A stretch of 39,010 nucleotides of DNA, from positions 1 through 39,010 of the forward strand of contig UBYA01000035.1 in NCBI GenBank assembly GCA_900469615.1, in the 5' to 3' direction. Position numbers and translations under genes: made by a program. This document shows, one piece after another, positions 32,377 to 39,010 of this stretch. The DNA comes from Hyphomicrobiales bacterium. Its GTDB lineage: Bacteria > Pseudomonadota > Alphaproteobacteria > Rhizobiales > Rhizobiaceae. The notes under the pieces were generated by a model. That model had not been told where the DNA came from. It was given only the letters and a program-made list of their open reading frames with translations, and searched no databases. The number at the start of each line of letters is the position of its first letter. Positions within the stretch are counted from its first letter, which is position 1.

Positions 32377-32446
32377 CCGGTCTTTCGTTTCTGGCAGGTG
32401 CGAAAGACCGGCTTGACGCCCGGACCCGTGATGCCGGGTCCGGGCG
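32377..32446 (+). terminator. Two tandem perfect hairpins after the flavin reductase gene
   Basis: CCGGTCTTTCG (32377-32387) pairs with CGAAAGACCGG (32401-32411), 11 bp with a 13-base loop. Five bases on, CGCCCGGACCCG (32417-32428) pairs with CGGGTCCGGGCG (32435-32446), 12 bp with a six-base loop, followed by TTTG. They probably end the reductase transcript; the second also resembles repeated intergenic palindromes of rhizobia. Confidence 0.6.
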
Positions 32447-32547
32447 TTTGCTTCACCCCCATTAAATCCGCCCTGCCGGATCGCCGCGCTTGCCGAAGCC
32501 GCTTCGATGACCTAACCCGATAGGGAAGCAGTTTCGACGGTGCGGAA

Positions 32548-33759
32548 ATGGAGAGCGAGAAACGTCTGGGAGGAGCGGATTTCATGCGCGCCGCCGCATG
32601 CCTGATGGTGCTTGTTCACCATCTCGTGCTCCGGATGAATTTCAACAGGATCCCTCCAGCTCTTGAGCCAACCTTCATACTGGCGCGCTTCGGCAATCAC
32701 GGCGTCTCGGTTTTCTTCGTGCTCAGCGGCTTTCTTCTTGCGCGCCCGTTCTGGCTGGCGCTGGATAGAGACCAGCCATTGCCGTCGCTGAAGATCTACG
32801 CCATGCGCCGTGCCGCGCGTATCCTGCCGGGCTTCTGGTTTGCCCTGACGGCCGGCTTCCTGATCAGCTTCACGATCTATGGATTTCCGCTCGATGGCGA
32901 GCTGGTCGGCCGCTACATCGCAGGCTTCTTCCTGACGAGCCAATGGCATTGGCGGACCTTTTTCCCGGTGCAGGGCGACGGCCCGCTGTGGTCGATCCCT
33001 TTCGAGACGACCTGCTATGTTCTTTTGCCGATCGGCTTTTTGCTGCTGTTTCATCCGACATTGAGGTCGCGCTCCGCCCTCGTCAGCCGCCTGCTCTGGA
33101 TCGGCATCATCGCGGTCGCGCTTGTCGGCCATTGGCTCGTCGTCACCTACCTGCCCACGGACAGCGTCGGGCGGGGATGGCAATATGGCTTCCAGGGCGG
33201 CGCCAAGGAATGGATGCCGCGCTACAACCCCATCGGCTTCTTCGCGATCTTCGCAATCGGCGCGCTGGCGGCCGGAATGCAGGCCGTCATCCCCGCTCGC
33301 CGGTCGGCAATCCATGACATCATCGGCGCGCTCGCGATCGTCATGGGCGCGTGGCAGCTGCCGCAATCCATCGGTGGCCCGGGAGAAGGCTATGCCTGGC
33401 TCGGCATTCCCTATCAATTCCCGCTGCTGCCCCTCGCAGTCGCCATCGCGCTATGCACGCTGCCGCAATCGCTGCTGCTGGCAAAGCTGCTGGACAATCG
33501 CGTCAGCCGCTACGTCGCCACCGTCTCCTTCGGCGTCTATATCTGGCAGGATATCGTGCTGACACTGATGCAGCAGCTCTTTCCGTGGACCTTCGGCACC
33601 GGCTCGGATGACGTGTTGGGCGGCTGGGTCGCGTCAAGCCTCGTCGCGACCGCCATCATCTTCGCCATCGGCACGCTGAGCCATGTCCTGCTGGAACGGC
33701 CTGTCATTCAGTGGGCGCGGACGCGGGAAAGCATGGCCACACGGCCTCTCACTGTGTGA
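32548..33759 (+). CDS. Membrane acyltransferase (acyltransferase family 3)
   Basis: A 403-residue inner-membrane protein with about ten hydrophobic segments, of the OafA/NolX-type acyltransferase 3 family, which adds acetyl or other acyl groups to sugars of exopolysaccharide, O-antigen or Nod factors. The first segment holds the family pattern (GADFMRAAACLMVLVHHL), with the arginine and the histidine pair thought to be catalytic, followed by GVSVFFVLSGFLLARPF and the loop arginines YAMRRAARILPGFW; GPLWSIPFETTCYVLLP is the conserved central block. The ATG at 32548 has only a weak ribosome site. An internal ATG at 32584 has GGGAGGAG before it but would remove the conserved LGGAD, so the longer form is kept. 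The acceptor is unknown and no polysaccharide genes lie nearby. Confidence 0.9.
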   Translation: MESEKRLGGADFMRAAACLMVLVHHLVLRMNFNRIPPALEPTFILARFGNHGVSVFFVLSGFLLARPFWLALDRDQPLPSLKIYAMRRAARILPGFWFALTAGFLISFTIYGFPLDGELVGRYIAGFFLTSQWHWRTFFPVQGDGPLWSIPFETTCYVLLPIGFLLLFHPTLRSRSALVSRLLWIGIIAVALVGHWLVVTYLPTDSVGRGWQYGFQGGAKEWMPRYNPIGFFAIFAIGALAAGMQAVIPARRSAIHDIIGALAIVMGAWQLPQSIGGPGEGYAWLGIPYQFPLLPLAVAIALCTLPQSLLLAKLLDNRVSRYVATVSFGVYIWQDIVLTLMQQLFPWTFGTGSDDVLGGWVASSLVATAIIFAIGTLSHVLLERPVIQWARTRESMATRPLTV

Positions 33760-33800
33760 CATAGCCCCATCGCATACGTGGTACGTCAGCGCTGCGTATC

Positions 33801-33824
33801 CCCTTCTCCCCGCTGGGGAGAAGG
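33801..33824. repeat. Single arm of the RIME-like palindromic element
   Basis: CCTTCTCCCC (33802-33811) and GGGGAGAAGG (33815-33824) form a 10-bp palindrome with a three-base centre, the same core as the larger elements at 21297 and 38764. It lies between convergent genes and could serve as a bidirectional terminator. Confidence 0.7.
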
Positions 33825-33836
33825 TACTTGCGGCAC

Positions 33837-34958
33837 TTAAATACGCGTCGCCCTCAGGCGCTCTTCATCGAGAACGATGCCGAGGCCCGGCGCGACGCCG
33901 AGTTCCAGCCAGCCGGCATCGTGCTTGAGCGGCGACGCCATCGGATAATCGCGGCGCGCCTCGCTCCACTCCGGATTATCGTAAGGATATTCGAGCCAGG
34001 CGGCATCGCCGACCCCAGCGGTCAGATGCGCGTTGGCCAGCACGCCGATGCCGTTCGTCCAGGAATGCGGCGTGAACTGCACGCCGGCTTCGCGAGCCTG
34101 ATAGACCAGACGCCGGCAGCCGGTGATGCCGCCGACCAGCGCGACGTCGGGCTGGACGACATCGAAGGCGCGTTCCTCGATGATATCGCGGAACTCGTAG
34201 AGTTCGCGCGTCATCTCGCCGCCGGCGATCCGCACCGACGTTGCCTGCCTCAACTCCTTCATACCCTTGCGGTCGGAGCGGTATAGCGGTTCTTCCATCC
34301 AGTAGACGCCGAGCCGTTCCAGCTCCTTGGCAACGGCCAGCGCATCCTTGAAGGTCCAGGGCAAGGTCGTGTCCCAGGGCATGCGCCAACCCTGATTGCA
34401 GTCGACCATCAACTCCAGCCGATCGCCGACGCGGGCGCGGATCGCTTCCAGCGCCTTGATATCCTCGCGCCAGCCGCCGCGACCGCCCGAAGACGAGGAA
34501 AAGCGCACTTTCATGGCCGGAAAACCTTCGTCGATATAGCGCTCGGCCTGATCGGCCATGGCGGACGGCTCGCGCAGCACGCCGGAGGAGGCATAGAGCC
34601 GCACGCGGCTGGCGCGACCGCCGAGCATCCGCCAGACCGGCTCGCCGGTGATCTTGCCGGAAAGATCCCACAGCGCCAGGTCCATCGGCCAGCAGCGGCC
34701 ATAGTGGAAGTTGATATGCGACAGGACCTCATAGTGCCGTTCGACATGCCGCGGGTCCTGCCCGATGAACAGATCCTCGTGCCCCTCGAAACCCTTCATC
34801 AGGTCGCCGGAGCCTATGCCTTCGCGGCCCTCGTCATCTCGGACACGCACGATGGTCGCATCGAAATGCCGGCGCGGACGGCCATCCCAGCTCGCCTTGA
34901 ACGCCGGGTCGAGCGGCAGGCGGTGATGGGTGATTTCGATGGAAACGATCTTGCTCAT
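33837..34958 (-). CDS. Enolase-superfamily (mandelate racemase-like) acid-sugar dehydratase or racemase
   Basis: A 373-residue enolase-superfamily protein with an N-terminal capping domain and a C-terminal barrel. The Mg2+ ligands are visible in MVDCNQGW (D), YWMEEPL (E) and IAGGEM (E). On one face of the active site is MKVRF, a KxR motif in place of the KxK of mandelate racemase; on the other is the His-Asp pair (D in QPDVALVGGITG, H in TPHSWTNGIG) of the mandelate racemase group. Most bacterial members dehydrate sugar acids. An unusual Ser/Gly/Arg-rich stretch (SSSSGGRGG) follows the KxR strand. It is the last gene of an operon with an aldehyde dehydrogenase and an iron alcohol dehydrogenase. 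The substrate cannot be assigned. Confidence 0.9.
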   Translation of the reverse strand: MSKIVSIEITHHRLPLDPAFKASWDGRPRRHFDATIVRVRDDEGREGIGSGDLMKGFEGHEDLFIGQDPRHVERHYEVLSHINFHYGRCWPMDLALWDLSGKITGEPVWRMLGGRASRVRLYASSGVLREPSAMADQAERYIDEGFPAMKVRFSSSSGGRGGWREDIKALEAIRARVGDRLELMVDCNQGWRMPWDTTLPWTFKDALAVAKELERLGVYWMEEPLYRSDRKGMKELRQATSVRIAGGEMTRELYEFRDIIEERAFDVVQPDVALVGGITGCRRLVYQAREAGVQFTPHSWTNGIGVLANAHLTAGVGDAAWLEYPYDNPEWSEARRDYPMASPLKHDAGWLELGVAPGLGIVLDEERLRATRI

Positions 34959-34982
34959 TGTGGCTCCCCTTTATCCTCCGAT

Positions 34983-35022
34983 CATGATCCCGATAAGCGT
35001 CGCAGCCTGGAGCGGGATCATG
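34983..35022. repeat. REP-type palindrome between the ALDH and enolase-superfamily genes
   Basis: CATGATCCCG (34983-34992) pairs with CGGGATCATG (35013-35022), a perfect 10-bp stem with a 20-base loop. The GATCCCG...CGGGATCATG pattern is a common repeated intergenic palindrome in rhizobia as I recall it. It sits in the 77-base gap between two genes of one operon. Confidence 0.7.
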
Positions 35023-35035
35023 CAATTCCGATTTC

Positions 35036-36535
35036 TCAGCCGAACTGCTGCCAGATCGTCTTGTAATCGCAGTATTTGTCGATCGCGTGCACCGAGCGAT
35101 CGCGGCCGAAGCCGGATTGCTTGAAGCCGCCGAACGGCGTGGCGAAGTTCGACATGTCGTAGGTGTTGATCCACACCGTACCCGCATGGATCTCTTCGGA
35201 AAAGCGGTGCGCACGATCCATGTCCCTGGTGAAGACGGCGCCCGCAAGCCCGTAGATCGTGTCGTTGGCAATCCTCAGCGCCTCCTCCTCGGTATCGAAG
35301 GGAATGGCGGCCAGCACCGGCCCGAAGATTTCCTGCCGTGCCAGGCTCATGTCGTTGGTCATGTCGATGAAGACGCCCGGCGAGACATAATAGCCGCCGG
35401 TCTCGCTCAGGACGCGCTCGGCGCCAAAGGCACGGCGCGCACCTTCCTTCTCGCCGGCGGCGATCATCGCCAGCACCTTGTTCATGTGTTCTTCCTCGAT
35501 CAGCGCACCAATCTGCGCCGAAGGATCGAGCGGATGCTTGAGCGCGATGTCAGAGCGGGTGACTGCCTCGATCTTCTCGATCAGCTTGTCCTGCACCGAT
35601 CGCTGCACGATCAGCCGCGTCGAGGCGTGGCAGGTCTCGCCGGAATTGTAGAAGCAGCCCCAGGCTGCGGCGACGGCGGCGGCATCGAGATCGGCGTCTT
35701 CGAACACGACCAGCGGCGACTTGCCGCCAAGCTCCAGCGCCACGCGCTTGACGTTCGATTGCGCCGCATAACCCATGATCAGCTTGCCGACTTCGGTCGA
35801 GCCGGTGAAGGCGATCATGTCGACATCCATGTGCAACGCCAGCGGCTTGCCGGTTTCCTCGCCATAACCCGTGACCACATTGAGGACGCCCGCCGGCAGA
35901 CCGGCCTCGGCGGCGAGTTCGGCAAGGCGGATCGCCGACAGCGAGGATTGCTCGGCCGGCTTCAGCACCACGGAATTGCCGGCGGCGATTGCCGGTCCGA
36001 GCTTCCACGCGTCGATAATCATCGGATAGTTCCACGGCGTGATCGCACCGACGACGCCGAGCGGCACTTTACGGACCAATGCGCGGGCATTCGGGCCGGT
36101 CGGCGCAATCTCGTCATACATCTTGTCGATCATCTCGCCGTAGAACTGGATGCCGTCGGCGCAGAGGCGCACATCGACACCGAGCGACGCCATGACCGGC
36201 TTGCCGACGTCGATCGTCTCCAGCATGGCCAGTTCCTCGCCGTGGGCGCGAATGAGCTCGGCCCATTTCAGCATGATCCTCTTCTTTTCCAGCGGCTCCT
36301 TCTTGCGCCACACGCCGCTTTCGAAGGCGGCGCGGGCCGAGGCGACGGCAGCATCGATATCGGCGGCATTGCCGCGCGCCAGCTCAGCGCCGGGCTTGCC
36401 ATCCATCGGGCGGATGCGGGTGAAGCTCTCGCCGGAGGAAGCGGCACGATGGGCACCGTTTATGAAGTGGCGCCCCTCAGGCTTGAGGTTGGAGAGAACG
36501 CCTTCCCAATAGTCGCGCGTGTATTCCTTGGTCAT
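35036..36535 (-). CDS. NAD(P)-dependent aldehyde dehydrogenase
   Basis: A 499-residue class I/II aldehyde dehydrogenase, cytoplasmic. Catalytic residues: N169 in TPWNYP, the NAD-binding FTGSTEVGK (243-251), the general base E268 in LELGGKSP and the nucleophile C302 in NSGETCHAST; EIFGPVL near residue 400 is the second family signature. It resembles the PuuC and betaine-aldehyde dehydrogenase branch, which acts on amino- or hydroxy-aldehydes, but the substrate is not determined. The start at 36535 follows AAAGGA and lies one base after the stop of the iron alcohol dehydrogenase gene, so the two are translationally coupled. The pair alcohol dehydrogenase plus aldehyde dehydrogenase would oxidise an alcohol to an acid in two steps. 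Confidence 0.95.
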   Translation of the reverse strand: MTKEYTRDYWEGVLSNLKPEGRHFINGAHRAASSGESFTRIRPMDGKPGAELARGNAADIDAAVASARAAFESGVWRKKEPLEKKRIMLKWAELIRAHGEELAMLETIDVGKPVMASLGVDVRLCADGIQFYGEMIDKMYDEIAPTGPNARALVRKVPLGVVGAITPWNYPMIIDAWKLGPAIAAGNSVVLKPAEQSSLSAIRLAELAAEAGLPAGVLNVVTGYGEETGKPLALHMDVDMIAFTGSTEVGKLIMGYAAQSNVKRVALELGGKSPLVVFEDADLDAAAVAAAWGCFYNSGETCHASTRLIVQRSVQDKLIEKIEAVTRSDIALKHPLDPSAQIGALIEEEHMNKVLAMIAAGEKEGARRAFGAERVLSETGGYYVSPGVFIDMTNDMSLARQEIFGPVLAAIPFDTEEEALRIANDTIYGLAGAVFTRDMDRAHRFSEEIHAGTVWINTYDMSNFATPFGGFKQSGFGRDRSVHAIDKYCDYKTIWQQFG

Positions 36536-36536
36536 C

Positions 36537-37682
36537 TCAGATTCCTTTCGGCAGCGCCATGACGGCGGCGGCAAAGCGGTCGATATCGGCATCCGTCACG
36601 TCGCGGATCGTCGAGCGCCGCATGGGCTGGTTTTCTGTGGCACGCATCTCGCGGGCGAGATCGGCCGCATCGAACGGCTTGAAGGCTGCCGTTAGTGACC
36701 GCACGATGCCGCAGCGATCCATCCACTCCGACACGAATGCTGGCAATTCAGCGGCGCTACCGACACCGCATGCCTTGGCCGCTGCATTCAGCTCGGCGGT
36801 ATCCGCTTCGACGAGCCATGGGAGCGTCGCCTCAAAACCGAGAGCCGTCGCAAGCCCATGGTGGACGGGACCAAGGCCTGCCATCGCATGGCTGACATTA
36901 TGCGCAATCGCCGTGCCGCAATTGTCGATGGCGATGCCGCCGAAGCAGGAGCCGAGCAGCACGTCGCCGCGCGCGGCCATATCGTCGGGCTGCTTGACGG
37001 CGGTTTCCAGAGCGCCGGTGATCAACCGCAGCGCCTGATGCGCATAGAACTGCGCGCCGCGATGGGTGTTGCGATTGGTTGCCGCCTCGAAGGCATGGAT
37101 GAAGGCATCGAGGCCGCACCACGCCGTCAGATTGGCGGGCAGGGTCTTCGTCAGCGCCGGATCGAGAATGACGAGATCGGCCTTCGTCTCCGGTCCCCAG
37201 ATCCAGAGCTTCTTGCCCTCGGGGCCGGCAAAGATATTCGTGGCCGACGTCTCCGATCCCGTGCCGGCCGTGGTCGGGATCATGATCTTCTTCAGCGGAT
37301 TCTTCGGCAGCGGGTTGGCGGCCAGCGCATAGTGCATCGGGTCCTCGCCCGACGCGATGCAGCAGGCGACGATCTTGCCGATATCGAGCGCCGAGCCGCC
37401 GCCGATGCCGATCACCATATCCGCGCCCTGCCCCGCCGCGATCGCGGCATGAAGATGCGCAAGCTTCGGCTCGCCGGTAAAATCGGAAAAGACCTGCGTC
37501 TTGACGCCCGCTTTGGCAAGCTCGGCACTGACCTTGGCAGCCAGGCCCGATTGCGCCAGGAAGGCGTCGATCACGAGCAGAACGGCGCCGACGCCATCGA
37601 AGGATTTGACCGCGGCGGGAAGGCCGGAGAGCGCACCCTCGCCGAAACGGATGTCAGGAATGGCGGAAATGGAAAAGGACAC
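36537..37682 (-). CDS. Iron-containing alcohol dehydrogenase
   Basis: A 381-residue group III (Fe-dependent) alcohol dehydrogenase. The NAD-binding region shows IGIGGGSALDIGK and PTTAGTGSE; the metal site is in the second domain, with ligands in the CGLDAFIHAFEA block (D and H) and in HNVSHAMAGLGPVHHGLATA (two H). It probably oxidises or reduces an alcohol/aldehyde pair. No ATG start is evident: a GTG at 37682 (reading MSFSISAIPDIRFG, with AGGGG upstream) fits the family N-terminus best, while another GTG at 37715 would add 11 residues. It is the first gene of the operon with the aldehyde dehydrogenase and the enolase-superfamily protein, and divergent from a LysR-type gene. Confidence 0.92.
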   Translation of the reverse strand: MSFSISAIPDIRFGEGALSGLPAAVKSFDGVGAVLLVIDAFLAQSGLAAKVSAELAKAGVKTQVFSDFTGEPKLAHLHAAIAAGQGADMVIGIGGGSALDIGKIVACCIASGEDPMHYALAANPLPKNPLKKIMIPTTAGTGSETSATNIFAGPEGKKLWIWGPETKADLVILDPALTKTLPANLTAWCGLDAFIHAFEAATNRNTHRGAQFYAHQALRLITGALETAVKQPDDMAARGDVLLGSCFGGIAIDNCGTAIAHNVSHAMAGLGPVHHGLATALGFEATLPWLVEADTAELNAAAKACGVGSAAELPAFVSEWMDRCGIVRSLTAAFKPFDAADLAREMRATENQPMRRSTIRDVTDADIDRFAAAVMALPKGI

Positions 37683-37773
37683 GAGGGGATCCCCTGTAAA
37701 GCGGCGATAGGACACCCACGATCCTGCATCACAATTTCAACTCTTCAAATCCGGGCAATTATCGGGAATATTG

Positions 37774-37788
37774 ATGATCTGAAATCAT
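37774..37788. promoter_or_regulatory. Candidate LysR operator before the ADH/ALDH operon
   Basis: ATGAT-N5-ATCAT, a dyad containing T-N11-A, lies about 10 bases before the LysR-type start in the 115-base divergent region. Its closeness to the regulator gene suggests autorepression together with control of the operon. Confidence 0.45.
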
Positions 37789-37797
37789 GGAGAACCG

Positions 37798-38703
37798 ATG
37801 CTGGAGAAAATACCGCTGGAGGCCTTCCGCGTGTTCGATGCGGCCGCACGCGCCATGAATTTTTCGCGTGCCGGCCGCGAGCTGAACATCACCCAGGCCG
37901 CCGTCAGCCGCCGCATCAAGGGGCTGGAGGATCACCTCGGCGCGACGCTCTTTACCCGGCGCGGCCGAAATCTCGCGCTGACGCCGGATGGCGAGCGGCT
38001 GTTCCAACGCGTGCGCGCTACGCTCGAATATCTGGAGGAAAGCCTGGAACCGTTTCGCGCCGGTACGGGTGAAATCATCTCGATTGCGGCAAGCGGCTCG
38101 ATCTCACATCTCTGGCTCGGCCAGCGGCTCCGGGATTTCGGCAAGGAGAGCCCCGGCATCTCCGTGCGCCTGCTGACAACGGACGCGCATTCCGAGCTCG
38201 CCTCGGAGAACAACGATCTCATCATCATCTATTCCACCGGCGAGCATCCACGCTGGAGCCTGACACCGCTGATGAAAGAGGTATTGGTGCCCATCGCATC
38301 GCCGGATTACCTGGCGATCCGCGGCCTCGATCCGCGGGTATTGACGGCGGTCGATATCGCCGGTCTCGACCTCATCGACTACGAGCGCGCCAACGCCCAC
38401 TGGATCAGCTTCCGCCAATGGTTCGGCCGCATCGGCGATCCCCTGAAAGGCAAGCCGCCGAGGCCACGCCTTTCCTTTTCGACCTACATCATGGCGGTGG
38501 AAGCGGCCTTGAGGGGCGAAGGCATCGCGCTCGGCAGCCTCGGCCTTATCGAAGAGTACCTGCAATCCGGCGCGCTCGTCACGGTCGGCACCGACCGCGT
38601 GGAAAGCGGCTTCGGATATTATCTCGGCGCGCCGCGCTTCCGTTCGCTGTCTCCGGAAGCAGCTCAGTTGCACCGGTTTCTGCTGGAGGGGCAACAGAGT
38701 TGA
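37798..38703 (+). CDS. LysR-family regulator, GcvA-like
   Basis: A 301-residue LysR-type regulator. The helix-turn-helix starts EAFRVFDAAARAMNFSRAGR, with TQAAVSRRIKGLEDHLGATL as recognition helix and linker, very like GcvA and AmpR-type members. The effector domain follows (IISIAASGSISHLWLGQRLR onward), with RGEGIALGSLGLIEEYLQSG near the C-terminus. It is divergent from the alcohol dehydrogenase/aldehyde dehydrogenase/enolase-superfamily operon and is almost certainly its regulator; the inducer would be the pathway substrate or an intermediate, which is not known. GGAG precedes the start. Confidence 0.94.
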   Translation: MLEKIPLEAFRVFDAAARAMNFSRAGRELNITQAAVSRRIKGLEDHLGATLFTRRGRNLALTPDGERLFQRVRATLEYLEESLEPFRAGTGEIISIAASGSISHLWLGQRLRDFGKESPGISVRLLTTDAHSELASENNDLIIIYSTGEHPRWSLTPLMKEVLVPIASPDYLAIRGLDPRVLTAVDIAGLDLIDYERANAHWISFRQWFGRIGDPLKGKPPRPRLSFSTYIMAVEAALRGEGIALGSLGLIEEYLQSGALVTVGTDRVESGFGYYLGAPRFRSLSPEAAQLHRFLLEGQQS

Positions 38704-38763
38704 TGAAGCTTCGGGAGGAATCCGCTTATCACGTCAAAGGGGCATCGCGTATGAGTTCGTTAT

Positions 38764-38899
38764 CCCTTCTCCCCAGCGGGGAGAAGGTGCCGACAGGCGG
38801 ATGAGGGGGGCCTGCCAAGAGTGGGAAAATTCATGAATTCAAATCGGTCGTCCCCCTCATCCGACCCTTCGAGTCACCTTCTCCCCGCTGGAGAGAAGG
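38764..38899. repeat. Two-armed RIME-like palindromic element
   Basis: CCCTTCTCCCCAGCGGGGAG (from 38764) plus GGATGAGGGGGG forms the first arm; the inverted second arm, CCCCTCATCCGACCCTTCG...CACCTTCTCCCCGCTGGAG, ends at about 38899. This is the same design as the element at 21297-21457. No gene is visible from 38704 to the window end; the last 110 bases hold nothing I can name. Confidence 0.8.
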
Positions 38900-39010
38900 A
38901 ACATGCACCGCCGACTTGCCTTGTATGCAACCGCCTCTGCTCGATCATGACGTATCGAACACTGACGGCCTCAGCCAAGATATGACACCACAAAGTCATG
39001 ACCTCCACCA

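Overview
The window looks like the chromosome of a Rhizobium/Agrobacterium-type alphaproteobacterium (Rhizobiaceae). The GC-rich coding sequence, a C4-type 5-aminolevulinate synthase (HemA), an NAD-type fdsGBACD formate dehydrogenase, GlpR-GlpD, and intergenic palindromes resembling rhizobial mosaic elements (CTTCTCCCC-N-GGGGAGAAG followed by GGATGAGGGGG) all fit. No species can be named from sequence reading alone.

Layout. 1-430: the tail of an integrated element, with a truncated small phage-type membrane protein followed by the 3' half of a tRNA-Arg(CCU) gene, which looks like an attachment site. 457-4741: an Ivy-type periplasmic lysozyme inhibitor and a BON-domain protein (minus strand), dxr and a LysE-type exporter (plus), then hemA (minus). 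4962-8695: a three-gene molybdenum hydroxylase (2Fe-2S, Mo and FAD subunits) of unknown substrate. 8991-15766: a glycine-zipper lipoprotein and the TamA-TamB outer-membrane/envelope transport pair. 15770-17270: an Lrp/AsnC regulator divergent from an arginase. 17588-20032: CheW and a soluble double-PAS chemoreceptor. 20203-26388: fdsG-B-A-C(fdhD)-D, preceded by LysR and ArsR regulators and an SDR gene on the same strand. 28825-31221: GlpR-type regulator and aerobic glycerol-3-phosphate dehydrogenase GlpD. 31239-32353: SoxR divergent from a flavin reductase, with a textbook SoxR promoter between them. 32548-33759: a membrane acyltransferase. 33837-38703: an enolase-superfamily dehydratase, an aldehyde dehydrogenase and an iron alcohol dehydrogenase in one operon, divergent from a GcvA-like LysR gene.

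How the genes work together. Most of the window is metabolic and envelope housekeeping: isoprenoid and heme precursors, outer membrane biogenesis, arginine breakdown, formate oxidation and glycerol-3-phosphate use. Several regulator/target pairs have visible candidate operators: Lrp-arginase, LysR-fds, GlpR-glpD and SoxR-reductase. The least explained parts are the Mo-hydroxylase and the enolase/ALDH/ADH operon, both complete enzyme sets without an obvious substrate. I see no CRISPR array, transposase, complete tRNA or rRNA, and no clearly novel defence or mobile system.
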